Below, piece by piece: positions 22,402 through 32,922 of a stretch of DNA of 64,000 nt. The notes beneath the pieces are model-generated. The model did not search any database. It was not told the origin of the DNA and saw only the letters and a list, made by a program, of their open reading frames with translations. Position numbers and translations under genes: made by a program. Source of the stretch: Cephalotus follicularis (lineage: Eukaryota; Streptophyta; Magnoliopsida; Oxalidales; Cephalotaceae); contig BDDD01001491.1 of assembly GCA_001972305.1 (NCBI GenBank), forward strand, positions 1 to 64,000. Reading direction: 5' to 3'. The number at the start of each line of letters is the position of its first letter. The stretch's first letter is position 1.

Positions 22402-22429
22402 GTAACATGTAGTATGGGATGCACGTTAC
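22402..22429 (+). other. Conserved LTR hairpin, beta 3' copy
   Basis: GTAACATG / CACGTTAC around the invariant loop tagtatgggatg; one stem pair is imperfect relative to the 5' LTR copy. Confidence 0.65.
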
Positions 22430-22584
22430 ATTTTAATTCAGCTTATAATATGATATGCTTCCGTAATGAAATGAAATGACATGCTTTGAAAAGTTTAAAT
22501 TTTCCATGGAATTGTATAAGGTGGATATTTATATATGTTGATTGTCGAGACCCTCGGGTCTTTTATTGGGAACGGGGTGTGACA

Positions 22585-22858
22585 GAACCTACAAGGGTCA
22601 CCGATTGTGATTGAACCTATGGGACACTGTCTTATAAGAGACTAATATTCTCAGAGAAAAGACCTATGGGATCCCACTATCGAGATAAGCCATAAGGGTC
22701 ACCGACCGAGATGAACCATAATGGACACTGTCTTACATGCATGACTCTGATTAAAGATCTAAATTTATGGCAATTCTTGGATGATGATTGATTGATGTGT
22801 ATGGATGGATTGTCACATGTCGGTCCGTGGGGCACTCCTTATGGTTCGGGGCGTGACA
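22585..22858 (+). mobile_element. 3' end of a further, different chromovirus-like LTR
   Basis: Ends in cggggcgtgaca, like the other LTR ends, but is otherwise unlike them. Two imperfect copies of a roughly 85-bp unit are visible (aagggtcaccga...gacactgtctta near 22592 and 22690). No internal element sequence follows; copia-I begins at once. It sits directly against the end of the gypsy-beta LTR. Confidence 0.6.
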
Positions 22859-24382
22859 CATAAGACAAAGAAGAAAGAAAGTTACGATAGGTGGGAGACA
22901 GTTTGCCATATGACACAAATTTTGAAATATGATGTTTAATACAAGTTTTAACACTTTTCCTACTAGCGATAAGAATATTACTATAATCAATAGAAACATG
23001 AGTTGTGTCAAGGATTTCATTACATGATGTTTGAGGTGGTGGAACTGAGTTCAGAGAGAGCAATTGACCTGGTGGTGCAAGAATGGACTCTCCTATCCGA
23101 ATCTTTCGCTTTTGCCTGGTATATTTGATCAGGTCTTTTGTGCCCACATCAGATTGATTTTCCTTGCTCATATTCTCATTCTCCCCCTCAATAGGATTTT
23201 CACTCTTCCCCTCAATAGGATTTTCATTCTCCCCATTAATAGGATTTTCATTCTCACAATCCTCACTCTCCTTGCCAATATCAATAGTTAAATGTAAACT
23301 TGAATGAAACTTTTTAAAGCATCTCTTCCTCAACACCACTTTTACTCTCCCCCTGAATAGATGACGGAAAGTAGGGCTTAGTCTCACGAAAGGTAACATC
23401 CATGGTAGTAGAAAGTTTACGGGAAGACGGATGATAACAAAGATACCCTTTATGAGATGTAGAATGTTCCAGAAAAATACAACGAGGAGTTCGAGGATCA
23501 AGTTTATCATGGGTAGGATTAGAGTTATGAGCAAAACAAACACATCCAAATACTTTAGGTGGAAGATAAGAAGTGATAGAGGAATCTAAGAGAAGAGACA
23601 CTGAGTTTTCAATTCAAGAACACTATAAGGAACTTTATTAAGGAGATATGCAGCAGTCAAAACAGCATCTTCCCAATGTATTTTAGGAACATTCATAGAA
23701 AAACATGATAGCCATACTAACCTCTAAAAGGTGTCAATTTTTCTTTTTTGGAATTCCATTTTGTTCAGGAGTATGGACGCAAGAGGTTTAAGGAATTATA
23801 CCATGCTTATTAAGATAATTTCTGAAAATCTTATCGATGCATTCAGTTCCATTTTGACTACGAAGATTTTGAATTTTATCTTTGAATTGAGTGTGAACCA
23901 AGTTATGATAGGATTTAAAGCAAGAAAAGGCTTCATCCTTGGTATGGAGAAAATAAACGCATGTGTGACGAGTGCAGTTATCAATGAATGAAATAAAGTA
24001 TCTATAACTATTACCCCATAAATCATAATGTATTATTGAAAAAAGGAACATTACTTTTATTTAAACTCAAGGAATAAGAAGATCGAGTATGTTTTGCAAG
24101 ATCACAAACATCACAAACAAAATCCATTTAAGTACAATTCTTAGCTAATTGAGGAAATAAAATAGATAAAACCCGAAATGAAAAATGACCAAGGCGTCTC
24201 TGGCATTGATGTAGAAGACGAGCACTACTATCTATTTGACAAAATATGAGCAGAAGACTTTGAAGAAATCGATGCAAGGTTAGGATCCATATAGTATATT
24301 CCGTCCCATACTTTACCAAAGCCAATCGTTCTCTTGGTTCCCGATTCCTGAAAAACACAATGAGCAGAAAAGAAGCTAACAC
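22859..24382 (-). pseudogene. Copia-I integrase region
   Basis: Contains the pre-integrase motif (LLHQCQRRLGHFSFRVL), part of the catalytic core (YFISFIDNCTRHTCVYFL, LRSQNGTECIDKIF) and the conserved post-integrase block (FGCVCFAHN, DKLDPRTPRCIFLE, KGYLCYHPSSRK, DVTFRETKPYF). It lies before the missing reverse transcriptase. Fossil. Confidence 0.8.
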
Positions 24383-24573
24383 AACAGTTTAGTTCTAAAT
24401 TGAAGCAATAGATAGAAATTAAATTTGCACAAAGATTAGGAGCATGAAGTACAAATGACAGAGAAAAAGTGGGGCTTTAGTTAACAAGACCTTTTCCTCA
24501 AATAGGTGACAAAGAACCATTGACAACTTTAATTTTGTCCTTACGAGAACAAGGGGTATCGGAATCAAATACC

Positions 24574-25752
24574 CTAGAGGACATTGGCGCCAGAATAAAT
24601 ACACCTTGAAGGAGAACTGAGCAAGGTTGACACATTATAAACAATAGAAGTTATACTTGATTGAGTAACGTTAGACATGTCATACTGAAAACCATCGGAT
24701 GAAGTGCTAGTAGAAGAAGGTCCAGACTGTTGAGAAATCATACGCTGGAGAGCAAGAATTTGATTTGCAGACAAGACTGGAGTAGAATCAAGAGTAGTAG
24801 ATGGAATCACTGCACAAGAACCCATTGAGCCCACTGAAAAATGAGCCTGAGACTTGGGTCTCCCACTAAAATTGGGTCTACCACCCCTATTACCAGAAGA
24901 TCTTCCTTTTTGTCCCTTAGGATGACCATGCAACTTCCAACATGTTTCCTTAGTATGTTCGTCCTTGCCACAGTATTCACATTTTCTCATGTCTTTACTA
25001 ACGGAATCACAAGCAATAGATGGCTGAGACACTGTAGTAAAACCCAAACAATCCAAGTGTACCAGAATGCAACATTGAACCACATTGAGTCTCCTCATGC
25101 TGAACTAGGTTATAGGCCTCCCGTAATGTAGGATATGGTTCTTTACCAAGAACCTGAACCCGAATCTGATCATACTTTGAATTAAGCCTAGCAAGAAAAT
25201 CATACACTCATTCTTATTCTGTATCCTTCTGATAAGCGATAAGTTCAGCCAGAATAGAAGGCTTATGAGTGCGATAAGAATCAAATTGTTGCCAAAGGTA
25301 AGTAAGAGTAGAATAATAATTAACAAGGGATAACTCTCCTTGTCTCATCTCCCGAGCTTACTTAATAATCTCATAACCCTGGGCATAGTTGTTTCCTTGA
25401 GAACACTGTTGAACAGTTGCGTCCCAGACATCCGTTGCAGAATCCATCATCAGATACTGAGGACTAAGTGCAGGCTCAATAGAGTTTAATAGCCAGGACA
25501 TCACAAATGCATCCTCACAAAACCACTTGTCATCATTACTTGTAGTCGGTCTTGGAGTACTCCCAGTTAGGTATCCAATAAGTTTTGTAGCTCGTACTGA
25601 GAGCATACAGGCCTTTGACTAAGGAAGATAATTAGTCCCATTAAATTTCACTGGGCTAATTTGAAAAGATGGTTTAAGGTTACGATATAGACCATCTTCA
25701 GTGGCCATAATGGGGGAAGAGGTAACACTATTACCATCATTGTAAGCCATTT
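24574..25752 (-). pseudogene. Copia-I gag and protease start
   Basis: Begins MAYNDGNSVTSSP. It includes a UBN2/DUF4219-type capsid region (ATKLIGYLTGSTPRP, SWLLNSIEPALSPQYL) and a zinc knuckle CEYCGKDEHTKETC, and runs to a protease-like IYSGANVL. The zinc knuckle binds element RNA in the family. Broken in several places. Confidence 0.78.
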
Positions 25753-26380
25753 TGTAGAAATGAACAAATATTCTTCAAACTCACACCAAGTTCAGTCCGC
25801 AAAGGATAACAAGAAGCTACCAACCAACAAATTTTGCAGAGGAAATAGAGAAAGGCTAGTGAGATACCAGACTACCAAAAAATTTCCAGAGAAACTTTTC
25901 CGGCGATGAACAGTTTTGACGAAGCCCTGTTTCGGTGGCGGCGGTGGCTGGTGGAGCTAGGCTTCTCAGGGTTTGGTCGTTGAAGGTTGATGAACACGAC
26001 GGTAGGACTCGTTTGGCTTGAATATGATAGAATCAACGTAGATCTAACGATTTTTGATGATGTACTAGCGAGTCTGGATTGCGAGTGGCGACACATCAAG
26101 CGAAGGCTCATCGGTGGCATGCGATGTCTCCGGTGGTACTGGTTTTCCGATCTGATCGATGGATCCTCTGTTCTCTTTGCACAATGGTGATCCTCCACTG
26201 CTGTTACCGGAAAAATGCGTTGGTGATGTTAAAGAACAAGAGGAAAGGGTTCTAATGGAAGCCTCAATAAACACCACACTAAGCTATTTTGCTTTGCAGG
26301 ATTATGTCACCGAAAAATACGTTAGTGATCGTAGGGAGCAAAAAACAAGTCAGTGTTTAGGTTGTTTTGGGTTGTTTGAC

Positions 26381-26390
26381 TCTGATACCA
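26381..26390 (-). other. Primer binding site of copia-I
   Basis: TGGTATCAGA on the minus strand, adjacent to the 5' LTR; complementary to initiator Met tRNA. Confidence 0.85.
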
Positions 26391-26558
26391 TGAAGAATAT
26401 GTGGTTCTTATTAATCAAATTGTGTACAGTAGTAAGTCCCTTTATATAGGGAGTAAATCAAATCTATGAATTAATTACAAGATACTCTACAATCATTTAT
26501 ATTCCTAAACTACAGGTTAACCAAAATCTAAATCCCTAAACTTTAGGAAACTGCTACA
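26391..26558 (-). repeat. Copia-I 5' LTR (168 bp)
   Basis: Reading minus: starts TGTAGCAGTTTCC, holds a TATA-like ctatataaaggg, and ends ...ATTCTTCA against the primer site. No second copy in the window. Confidence 0.75.
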
Positions 26559-27918
26559 GAATATTATATAACGAATAATTGATGTATAGATGGAATAGTT
26601 ATACAGATTCAATTGACTTGAAAATTTGTATGCATGACTTACATACATAAAACATCAAATTTATTGATTGAATTAGTTAAATATAAATTATAAGTATGAT
26701 AATTAGGAATTTCAATATACACAAACTATGTGAACTGACATGCATGAAAGATTTTGCATATAAGATTTTGTGTACACTTATTATCATACTTATGATCTAC
26801 AGTATTTTATAACTTTTAGATTTGATGCTCAATTTATATAGATCATACTTGCTAATTTTTAAGTTTATTGAACATATTTAACTATCTCATTTATATATAA
26901 CAATTTCAATCTCATATTTTATAAAAGAGAAGCTTATTTAATAAGATATTTAAAAATATTAAATTACTTAAAATTTTACATATATGATCTACAAAGTAAA
27001 TTAAACCAAACTAAACGATTGGTTTTATGAAATACAAATTTTTTATTCGATAATTGTGGATGATATAGCTATTGTGATGTGTCACGTAAAATGCGTGTAT
27101 ATATATATATATTGGTAAAGCGAATATGTTGTGACATAACACACAATTTGTGGACTATATCACCCACAATTATTTTGTACATAGCATTTATATATTTTTT
27201 ATAAATCAAATCATGTAATTTAATGTTCTATATACATATATAAATCATTTACAACAATTTTTAACTCAATCGAATATTTATAGATATTTTATTGAATATG
27301 CCCCCTTTCCCCAAACTTATATAAGTAATTAATTTCAATTTAACGCTTACATTTTAAAATTGTCGAATGTGACACCTATATTTAAAAGTGCATGTCTTGA
27401 AAGAGCGAGGATATTATGAGCAAAACATACCTTGGACAATAGTGTTCTCCCATTTAGCTTCGGTTTCTTGATAAGTGTTAATACGGATATCACTAGTGAT
27501 AGCAGGTAGTCCTATATGTATGGCTGGCATTGCATGAGTATTGAACTTAGTTAGGTATTAATTTTATGTAGAACTCGTGTTAAGAAGATTCTTGAATGAA
27601 CCTACAAGAACATCATACTAAAGTAGAAATATAAATCTCAATGAAATCCATCAGTTTCCCCCTTAACAAACGCTATCAAGAACAAAGTATATATACTAAT
27701 AGATTACAATATCTTGTGACATGAATCATCCGAAGGAGATGGAAAAGTGTGGTTCATATTGCAATGAGAAAAAAATATTACTCTACCTGAATGACAACCT
27801 ATTTTTCATGCTTATACAAGATTTAAAAGAAGGTCAAAGGATGTCAAGACGTGCCAAGTTTTTCCTTCAACAGTATACCTTAGCAATGAAGCACAAATTT
27901 AGCAAGACAAATAAAATG
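26559..27918. other. AT-rich DNA without a recognised gene
   Basis: 1.36 kb, very AT-rich, with many in-frame stops on both strands. It holds a possible MITE at 27050-27173 and one small open frame at 27721-27948 cut by the copia-II insertion. This and 32923-33665 are the only parts of the window that I cannot tie to an LTR element or LINE, so they may be the underlying host DNA. Confidence 0.6.
27050..27173. mobile_element. Possible MITE or hairpin element
   Basis: Imperfect terminal inverted repeats: ataattgtggatgatatag at the left and the reverse complement of ataattgtgggtgatatag at the right, in 124 bp of AT-rich DNA with a short TA run inside. No clear target duplication was found, so it could equally be a chance dyad. 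Confidence 0.35.
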
Positions 27919-27923
27919 GTTAA
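27721..27923 (+). CDS. Small open frame of unknown nature, cut by copia-II
   Basis: About 67 codons from MNHPKEMEKCGS up to the target duplication gttaa of copia-II. The tail of the frame (27924-27948) already lies in the copia LTR. On the far side of the element (32918 onward) the frame is open for about 24 more codons. I recognise no domain. The segment is Lys/Phe/Leu-rich, which AT-rich DNA gives by chance, so a real gene is uncertain. Confidence 0.2.
27919..27923. repeat. Target site duplication of copia-II, left copy
   Basis: gttaa, identical to 32918-32922. Confidence 0.85.
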
Positions 27924-28227
27924 TGATAAAATTAGAGAGAAGAATTAAGATTATTCTTATTCAACTTTTGTTAAAGATACAATGCTATATATAGGGACTA
28001 TTCAAGGAGTTGAAATAGGAATAAAATCTAGCTATAATGTTATAATCCCACATATTAAGGGATCTAGAATATACAACTATAATCCCACTGATTAAGGGAT
28101 CAAAATACAGTTGTTTCCTAATAATAAAATCTGGTTATCCCTAAAAATCTGTTATTCCTAAAAATCTAGTTATTTACAATTCATCAGTCCCACTAATCAT
28201 GCATTCTCTCTATGACTGCTGCCAACA
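27924..28227 (-). repeat. Copia-II 3' LTR
   Basis: 304 bp. Minus-strand start TGTTGGCAGCAG, end ...AATTTTATCA. It contains a local duplication of about 40 bp (aatcccac..attaagggatc) that the other LTR lacks. Confidence 0.85.
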
Positions 28228-29768
28228 CTCCCCATCAAGCTGGAAATTATTGGATGAAAGAGTCCACCATTTAGTCCTTTAGTCAACACATCAGCCAATT
28301 GACTTCCGGAGGATACGTAGGATATGCATATAAGTCCTTCTTCCAGCTTTTCCTTGATGAAGTGTCTGTTAATTTCAATATGCTTCGTCCTATCATGTTG
28401 TACTGGATTGTGAGCAATGTTAATTGCTGATTTGTTGTCACAGTACAGTTTCATATGTCCTTCCCATTTGATTTTCAAATCTTCCAGAATAATTTTAAGC
28501 CACAATAGTTCACATATTCCTTGAGCCATTGCTCGAAATTCTGATTGAGCACTTGATCTTGCAACCACATTTTGTTTTTTGCTTCTCCATGTTACCAAAT
28601 TTCCACCAAGAAATGTACAATAACCAAACGTTGATCTTCTGTCCACTATGGATCCTGCATAGTCAGCGCCTGTATAAGCCTCTAGTGCTAACTTTTGACT
28701 TCTTTTGAATAGAACTCCGTTTCCCAGACTCCCTTTCAAGTAGTGTAATACTTGGTACGCAGCTTGTAGGTTTGATTCCCTTGGATCTTGCATAAACTGA
28801 CTGATCATACTTACTAAGTAGGAAATGTCAGGCCTAGTATGAGCCATGTAAATGAGCTTTCCTACCAATCTTTGATACATTTCTTGATCCACAGTTGGTT
28901 CTTCTTTTGCTTCCCAAAGTTTTTTATTAGGCTCAATTGGTGGAGATGCTGGTTTACAACCCAGCTTTCCTGTTTCTTTCAAGAGATTCGTCACATACTT
29001 TTGTTGTGAGATAAAAATTCCTTGCCTAGAGTAAGAAACTTCAATTCCGAGAAAGTATTTGAGTCTTCTCAATTCCTTTATTTCAAATTCCCTTATCAAG
29101 CACTATTTTAGATTTTGTTTCTCCTTCTCATCATTCCCTATGACAATTATACCATCAACATACACTAGAAGTGTTGTTACTCCCCCTATGTCCGAATGCT
29201 TGATGAAAAGAGTGTGATCACATTGACTCTATTTGTACCCTGATGCTTTCATTACTCTAGCAAACCTCCCGAACTAGGCTCTAGGTGATTGCTTAAGCCT
29301 ATATAGTGCTTTCCTTAGTCTACATGCTTTGTTTATTGTCTTTTCCCCTTCAAAACCCGGTGGAATATTCATCTAGATCTCCTCTTCTAGGTCTCCGTGT
29401 AAGGAGGCATTCTTCACATCATATTGTTGAAGTGGCAGATTAAAATGAGCAGCTAGAGAAAGTAAAATTCTTACAGTGTTCATCTTCGCCACTAGTGCAA
29501 ATGTCTCTTGATAATCCACTTCATATGTTTGAGTATAACCCTTTGCCACCAATCTTGCTTTATATCTCTAAAGAGAACCATCAGCTTTGTATTTTAGGGT
29601 CAACACCCATTTATAGCCCACGAGATTCTTACCCTTTGGATTATCAACAATTTCCCAAGTCTTGTTTTTCTCTAGTGCATCCATTTCTTCTCTCATTGCA
29701 TTCCTCCATTCTTCTTTTGACAATGCCTCAGATAAAGTATTCGGAATAGCAATAGTGTTTAGACTCAC
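28197..29768 (-). pseudogene. Copia-II reverse transcriptase and RNase H
   Basis: Reverse transcriptase start motifs (TWEIVDNPKGKNLVGYKWV) and its end (LKYFLGIEVSYSRQGIFIS) are visible, followed by an RNase H domain ([50 protein letters not shown]). This is the copia order, with RNase H last. In the family these domains make and finish element DNA. Fossil with several breaks. Confidence 0.85.
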
Positions 29769-29934
29769 AATAAAATTTTATGAAGTGGTGACAAGCACTT
29801 AAGTGACACATAGTGTGATAATGGATATAAAGGTCGCTTTGTGCACTCTCTAGTACCTTTTCTAGCAGCAATTGGAAGATGTGAGTCACTTTGTGGTGTA
29901 TCAACAAACAGTTCATGCAAAGAAGGGTCAACAC

Positions 29935-31530
29935 TTACAGAAATTCATTAGCAGAGTTCGAATCGTCACCTTGAACTTGCGTTTGGTCCGGAACCACTGG
30001 CCTTCTTGAGTACACATGAGGTAGTCTCATAGAGTCATAAATATGGACATATGTAGGGAGTGAAATTGGTGTAGACTCACGGACAGATGCAGAAGGGGAA
30101 ACTGGTTCTAGAACAGACTCAAGTGTAGGAATGGGGTTAGACTTTTGTGAAACGGGACTTGATTGATCAGAAGGGGGTAAGTCTAGGTTAAGGACACCAG
30201 AGTCTTTATCTTCCATAAATGAATTCTCCCTCTGAAGATGAGACTGTGAGAAATAAGGTTTATTTTCAGCAAAGGTGACATCGGCTGATATGTAGAATTT
30301 CCTAGAAGGAGGATGATAACACTTATACCCTTTTTGTGCAGAGGAATAGCCAAGAAACATACACTTGATTGCTCTAGGATCGAGTTTTCCTCTTTGATGG
30401 TTATCAACATGAACAAATGAGGTACAACCGAAGATTCTAGGTATAAGACCATTGTTTGTCCAGTAACGAGGATAGAACTTGGCAAGGACTTCCATGGGAG
30501 TTTTGTAATCCAATACCCTTGATGGTAATCTATTGATCATGTATGAGGATGTAAGGATAGCTTCCCCCCAATATGATTTAGGAACATTCCCTTGGAATAA
30601 CATCGCTCAAGTGGAATTAAGCAAATGACCATTTTCGTCTCAGCAACCCCATTCTGTTGTGGTGTGTTTACACAAGATGACTCATGGATGATTCCCTTCT
30701 TCTAAAAATAGGGTGATAAAATTTGATTGAAGTAATCTCATGCATTATCTGATCTAAAGTTCTTAATTTTTACCCCAAATTGGTTTTGAATCATGGAAAG
30801 AAAGTTAGGAACAATGCTAGTCACATCAGACTTGTGTTTGAGTAAGAATATCCAAGTGACCCTAGTGCAATCATCAATCAAAGAGACAAACCACTTAGAT
30901 CTTGAGATATTTGGAATTGTGGATGGTCCCCAAATGTCACTATGAATCAAATCAAAAGGATGACAACTTCTTTTATTGTTAATAGGAAAGGATTCACAGG
31001 TATGCTTGGCAAATTCACAAATATCACATTGAAATTATTTAACATCCAATCCCTTAAACAAAGAAGGAAACATGACATTTAAGACATGAAAAGAAGGATG
31101 ACCAAAACGAAAATGATGAAGCCAAATGGCATCTTTATTTGAGGCACTAAGATATGACAAGGGTAAATTATTCATGACTCTTTGAAATACTCGGTGTCTC
31201 GAGATAGTACATCCCGTCCCTTTCCTTAGCAAATCTAATCTTCCTTTCCGAACCCTGGTCCTGAAAAACACAGTAAGAAGGATGAAAAATTGCATAGCAT
31301 TTAAGGTATTTGGTAAGTTTTTGTATGGAGACAAGGTTGGCTGATAGTTTCGGTACATGAAGAATACCTTTAAGAGTTAGGACATGTGTAATACGGACAT
31401 CACCTATTCCTGCAACCGTGGCAAGAGAACCATTTGCTACAACTATTTTTCTATTGCTACCAGAAAATCCTAATGAACTTGCACCTGAGGGCTTCTCAAG
31501 CGATCCTAACAAATTTCTAATTCTCTCAAT
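29935..31530 (-). pseudogene. Copia-II protease and integrase region
   Basis: Shows the protease-adjacent LHVPKLSANLVSIQKLTK, the pre-integrase IWLHHFRFGHPSFHVL, the core entry IHSDIWGPSTIPNISRSKWF and KIKNFRSDNA, and the downstream block FGCTSFVHVDNHQRGKLDPR, SAQKGYKCYHPPSRKFY, DVTFAENKPYF. A proline/serine-rich linker to reverse transcriptase follows. Fossil with several breaks. Confidence 0.83.
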
Positions 31531-31649
31531 CTCTTCACTGTTGAAACCTTTTTTCTCCTGTCCTTCATCGTGGCTGGTTTACTCAGTTAGGTGGGCATGG
31601 GATCTTGGCTGACCTCCTCGGTTTCCCCATTCTTGGCTTGAGGTAGTTG

Positions 31650-32607
31650 GTTTACCATTCAACTTCTATCAACGATCCCTGGTATGCCTTGGTTTATTAT
31701 AGTAGGTACACCATAAATTGTCCCGGTTGTTTTTCCATAAAGGCCTTGATGCATCTGCCTTTCCTTTTTCTTCTTGTTGGGAATGTGCATTTTGAGTCAC
31801 CAAGGCTAATCCTTCCAAAACTTGCGGCTCGAGCATGATACCCCTTCGACTCTCTTCTGCCCGGATTAGAGAAATTGTCTCCTCCGATGAAGGTATTTCT
31901 TATTTTCTGAGTATTTGAATTCTGACCTGATCAAATTCAGGATTAAGACCAGCCAGAAAATCATAAACCCGATCATTTTCAATAAAATTTTTTAATGTGG
32001 TTGTATCTTCCGAGCACTTCATCTCAAACACCCGATACTGATCGAGTTCTTGCCATAGATTTTGTAGAGTATTGGCATATTCTATCACAGTTCTGCTTTC
32101 TTGTTTCATTGCACTTGTTTTCACCTTAATTTCATACACTTGGGCTACATCTCGGGCCTTTGAATACGTCCTATGAATGGAATCCCAAATCCCCTTTGCA
32201 GTTTTTAGAAACATGCATGTATCACTTATGGTTGGATCCATTGAGTCCCATAACCAAGACATGATCATTGAATCAGCTTCATCCCACATGTCAAATTCCG
32301 GATCTCCTGGTTTTGGTCCTATTCCGAGAAGATGGCTGAGTCTTCCTATCTCTTGACAAATTGCGACCATTTGAGATAGTTCTTCTTATTCAGCCTATAT
32401 GTCACCATGATATTTTGTAGATCCCAGGTCTTGTGATTCAAACTGACCTCCTTCGATTGACTTGAATTATGTGGAGAAGTTATCTCGGGCATGGACATTA
32501 CCAAGCTTAGAAGGAATAAGAGAAAAACTTTGGAGAACAGATTAAGAGATGGAGGAAAAAATGCAGCAATGAAGGCTGTAATTAAAATCCAGAAACGAGC
32601 CTAAATC
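31650..32607 (-). pseudogene. Copia-II gag and leader
   Basis: Capsid-type gag (SHLLGIGPKPGDPEFDMWDE, SMIMSWLWDSMDPTISDTC, WDSIHRTYSK, LQNLWQELDQYR, FLAGLNPEFDQVRIQIL), the UBN2 pattern of copia gag, followed by a low-complexity, poorly readable end. The leader to the primer site is about 200 bases. Fossil. Confidence 0.78.
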
Positions 32608-32617
32608 TCTGATACCA
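32608..32617 (-). other. Primer binding site of copia-II
   Basis: TGGTATCAGA on the minus strand, directly after the 5' LTR; initiator Met tRNA type. Confidence 0.85.
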
Positions 32618-32917
32618 TGATAAAATTAGAGAGAAGAATTAAGATTATTCTTATTCAACTTTTGTCAAAGATACAATGCTATATATATATTGACTATTCA
32701 AGGAGCTGAAATATGAATAAAATCTAGCTGTAATGCTATAATCCCACTGATTAAGGGATCAAAATACAGTTGTTTCCTAATAATAAAATCTGGTTGTCCT
32801 TAAAATTCTGTTATTCCTAAAAATCTGGCTATTTACAATTCAACAGTCCCACTAATCATGCATTTACAATTCAACAGTCCCACTAATCATGCATTCTCTC
32901 TATGACTGATGTCAATA
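32618..32917 (-). repeat. Copia-II 5' LTR
   Basis: 300 bp, matching 27924-28227. It holds its own direct duplication of about 31 bp (acaattcaacagtcccac... repeated near 32836 and 32862) that the 3' LTR lacks. TATA-like sequence near 32680 (tgctatatatatat). Confidence 0.85.
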
Positions 32918-32922
32918 GTTAA
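32918..32922. repeat. Target site duplication of copia-II, right copy
   Basis: gttaa, identical to 27919-27923. Confidence 0.85.

Larger units (their letters stand above)
826..22584 (+). mobile_element. Ty3/gypsy chromovirus, Tekay/Del-like (gypsy-beta), with two nested insertions
   Basis: Parts in order: partial 5' LTR (826-1963), primer site (1964-1980), gag (2080-2437 and 8257-8990 around a LINE), protease (about 9070-9432), reverse transcriptase (about 9560-10257), RNase H (about 10320-11016), integrase (about 11040-11301 and 18908-19900 around an Athila/Tat element), chromodomain-like tail (about 19950-20095), polypurine tract, 3' LTR (20148-22584). Without the two guests the internal region is about 4.8 kb, normal for this lineage. 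The gene order PR-RT-RH-IN and the chromodomain tail place it in the chromoviruses. It is broken: about ten breaks besides the two insertions. Shared parts of the LTRs differ by roughly 6-7 percent by eye, suggesting insertion a few million years ago at usual plant rates. Confidence 0.88.
20148..22584 (+). repeat. Gypsy-beta 3' LTR
   Basis: 2.44 kb with start TGGTAATAACCAG and end ggggtgtgaca. It has two blocks of short words around TTGACGCC / GTCGACG (20305-20545 and 21215-21590), a GA-rich stretch at 20700-20850, and then the region shared with the partial 5' LTR. Open frames within it are low-complexity and not genes. Confidence 0.88.
22859..26558 (-). mobile_element. Ty1/copia element (copia-I), 3' part missing, Ale/Retrofit-like
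   Basis: Minus-strand copia. Parts from right to left: 5' LTR (26558-26391, 168 bp), primer site (26390-26381), a leader of about 630 bp, gag (25752 to about 24700), protease region (about 24600-24380), integrase (about 24350-23300) and the pre-RT linker down to 22859, where the chromovirus LTR end takes over. Reverse transcriptase, RNase H and the 3' LTR are not in the window. The short LTR suggests the Ale/Retrofit group. Heavily broken, about ten breaks. Confidence 0.82.
27924..32917 (-). mobile_element. Ty1/copia element (copia-II), full length with both LTRs
   Basis: 5.0 kb on the minus strand: 5' LTR 32917-32618, primer site 32617-32608, gag (about 32590-31650), protease (about 31530-31300), integrase (about 31250-30250), reverse transcriptase (about 29770-28950), RNase H (about 28800-28270), polypurine tract and 3' LTR (28227-27924). 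The flanking 5-bp duplication gttaa is perfect. The pol sequence belongs to the same family as copia-IV. All parts are present, but the coding regions carry ten or more breaks. The LTRs differ by about 5 percent plus small internal duplications, suggesting an age of perhaps one to three million years. Confidence 0.9.

Noticed and set aside
25872-26449. Short open frames on both strands as host exons
   Set aside because: They fall in the copia-I leader and LTR; no domain and no splice context that I would trust.
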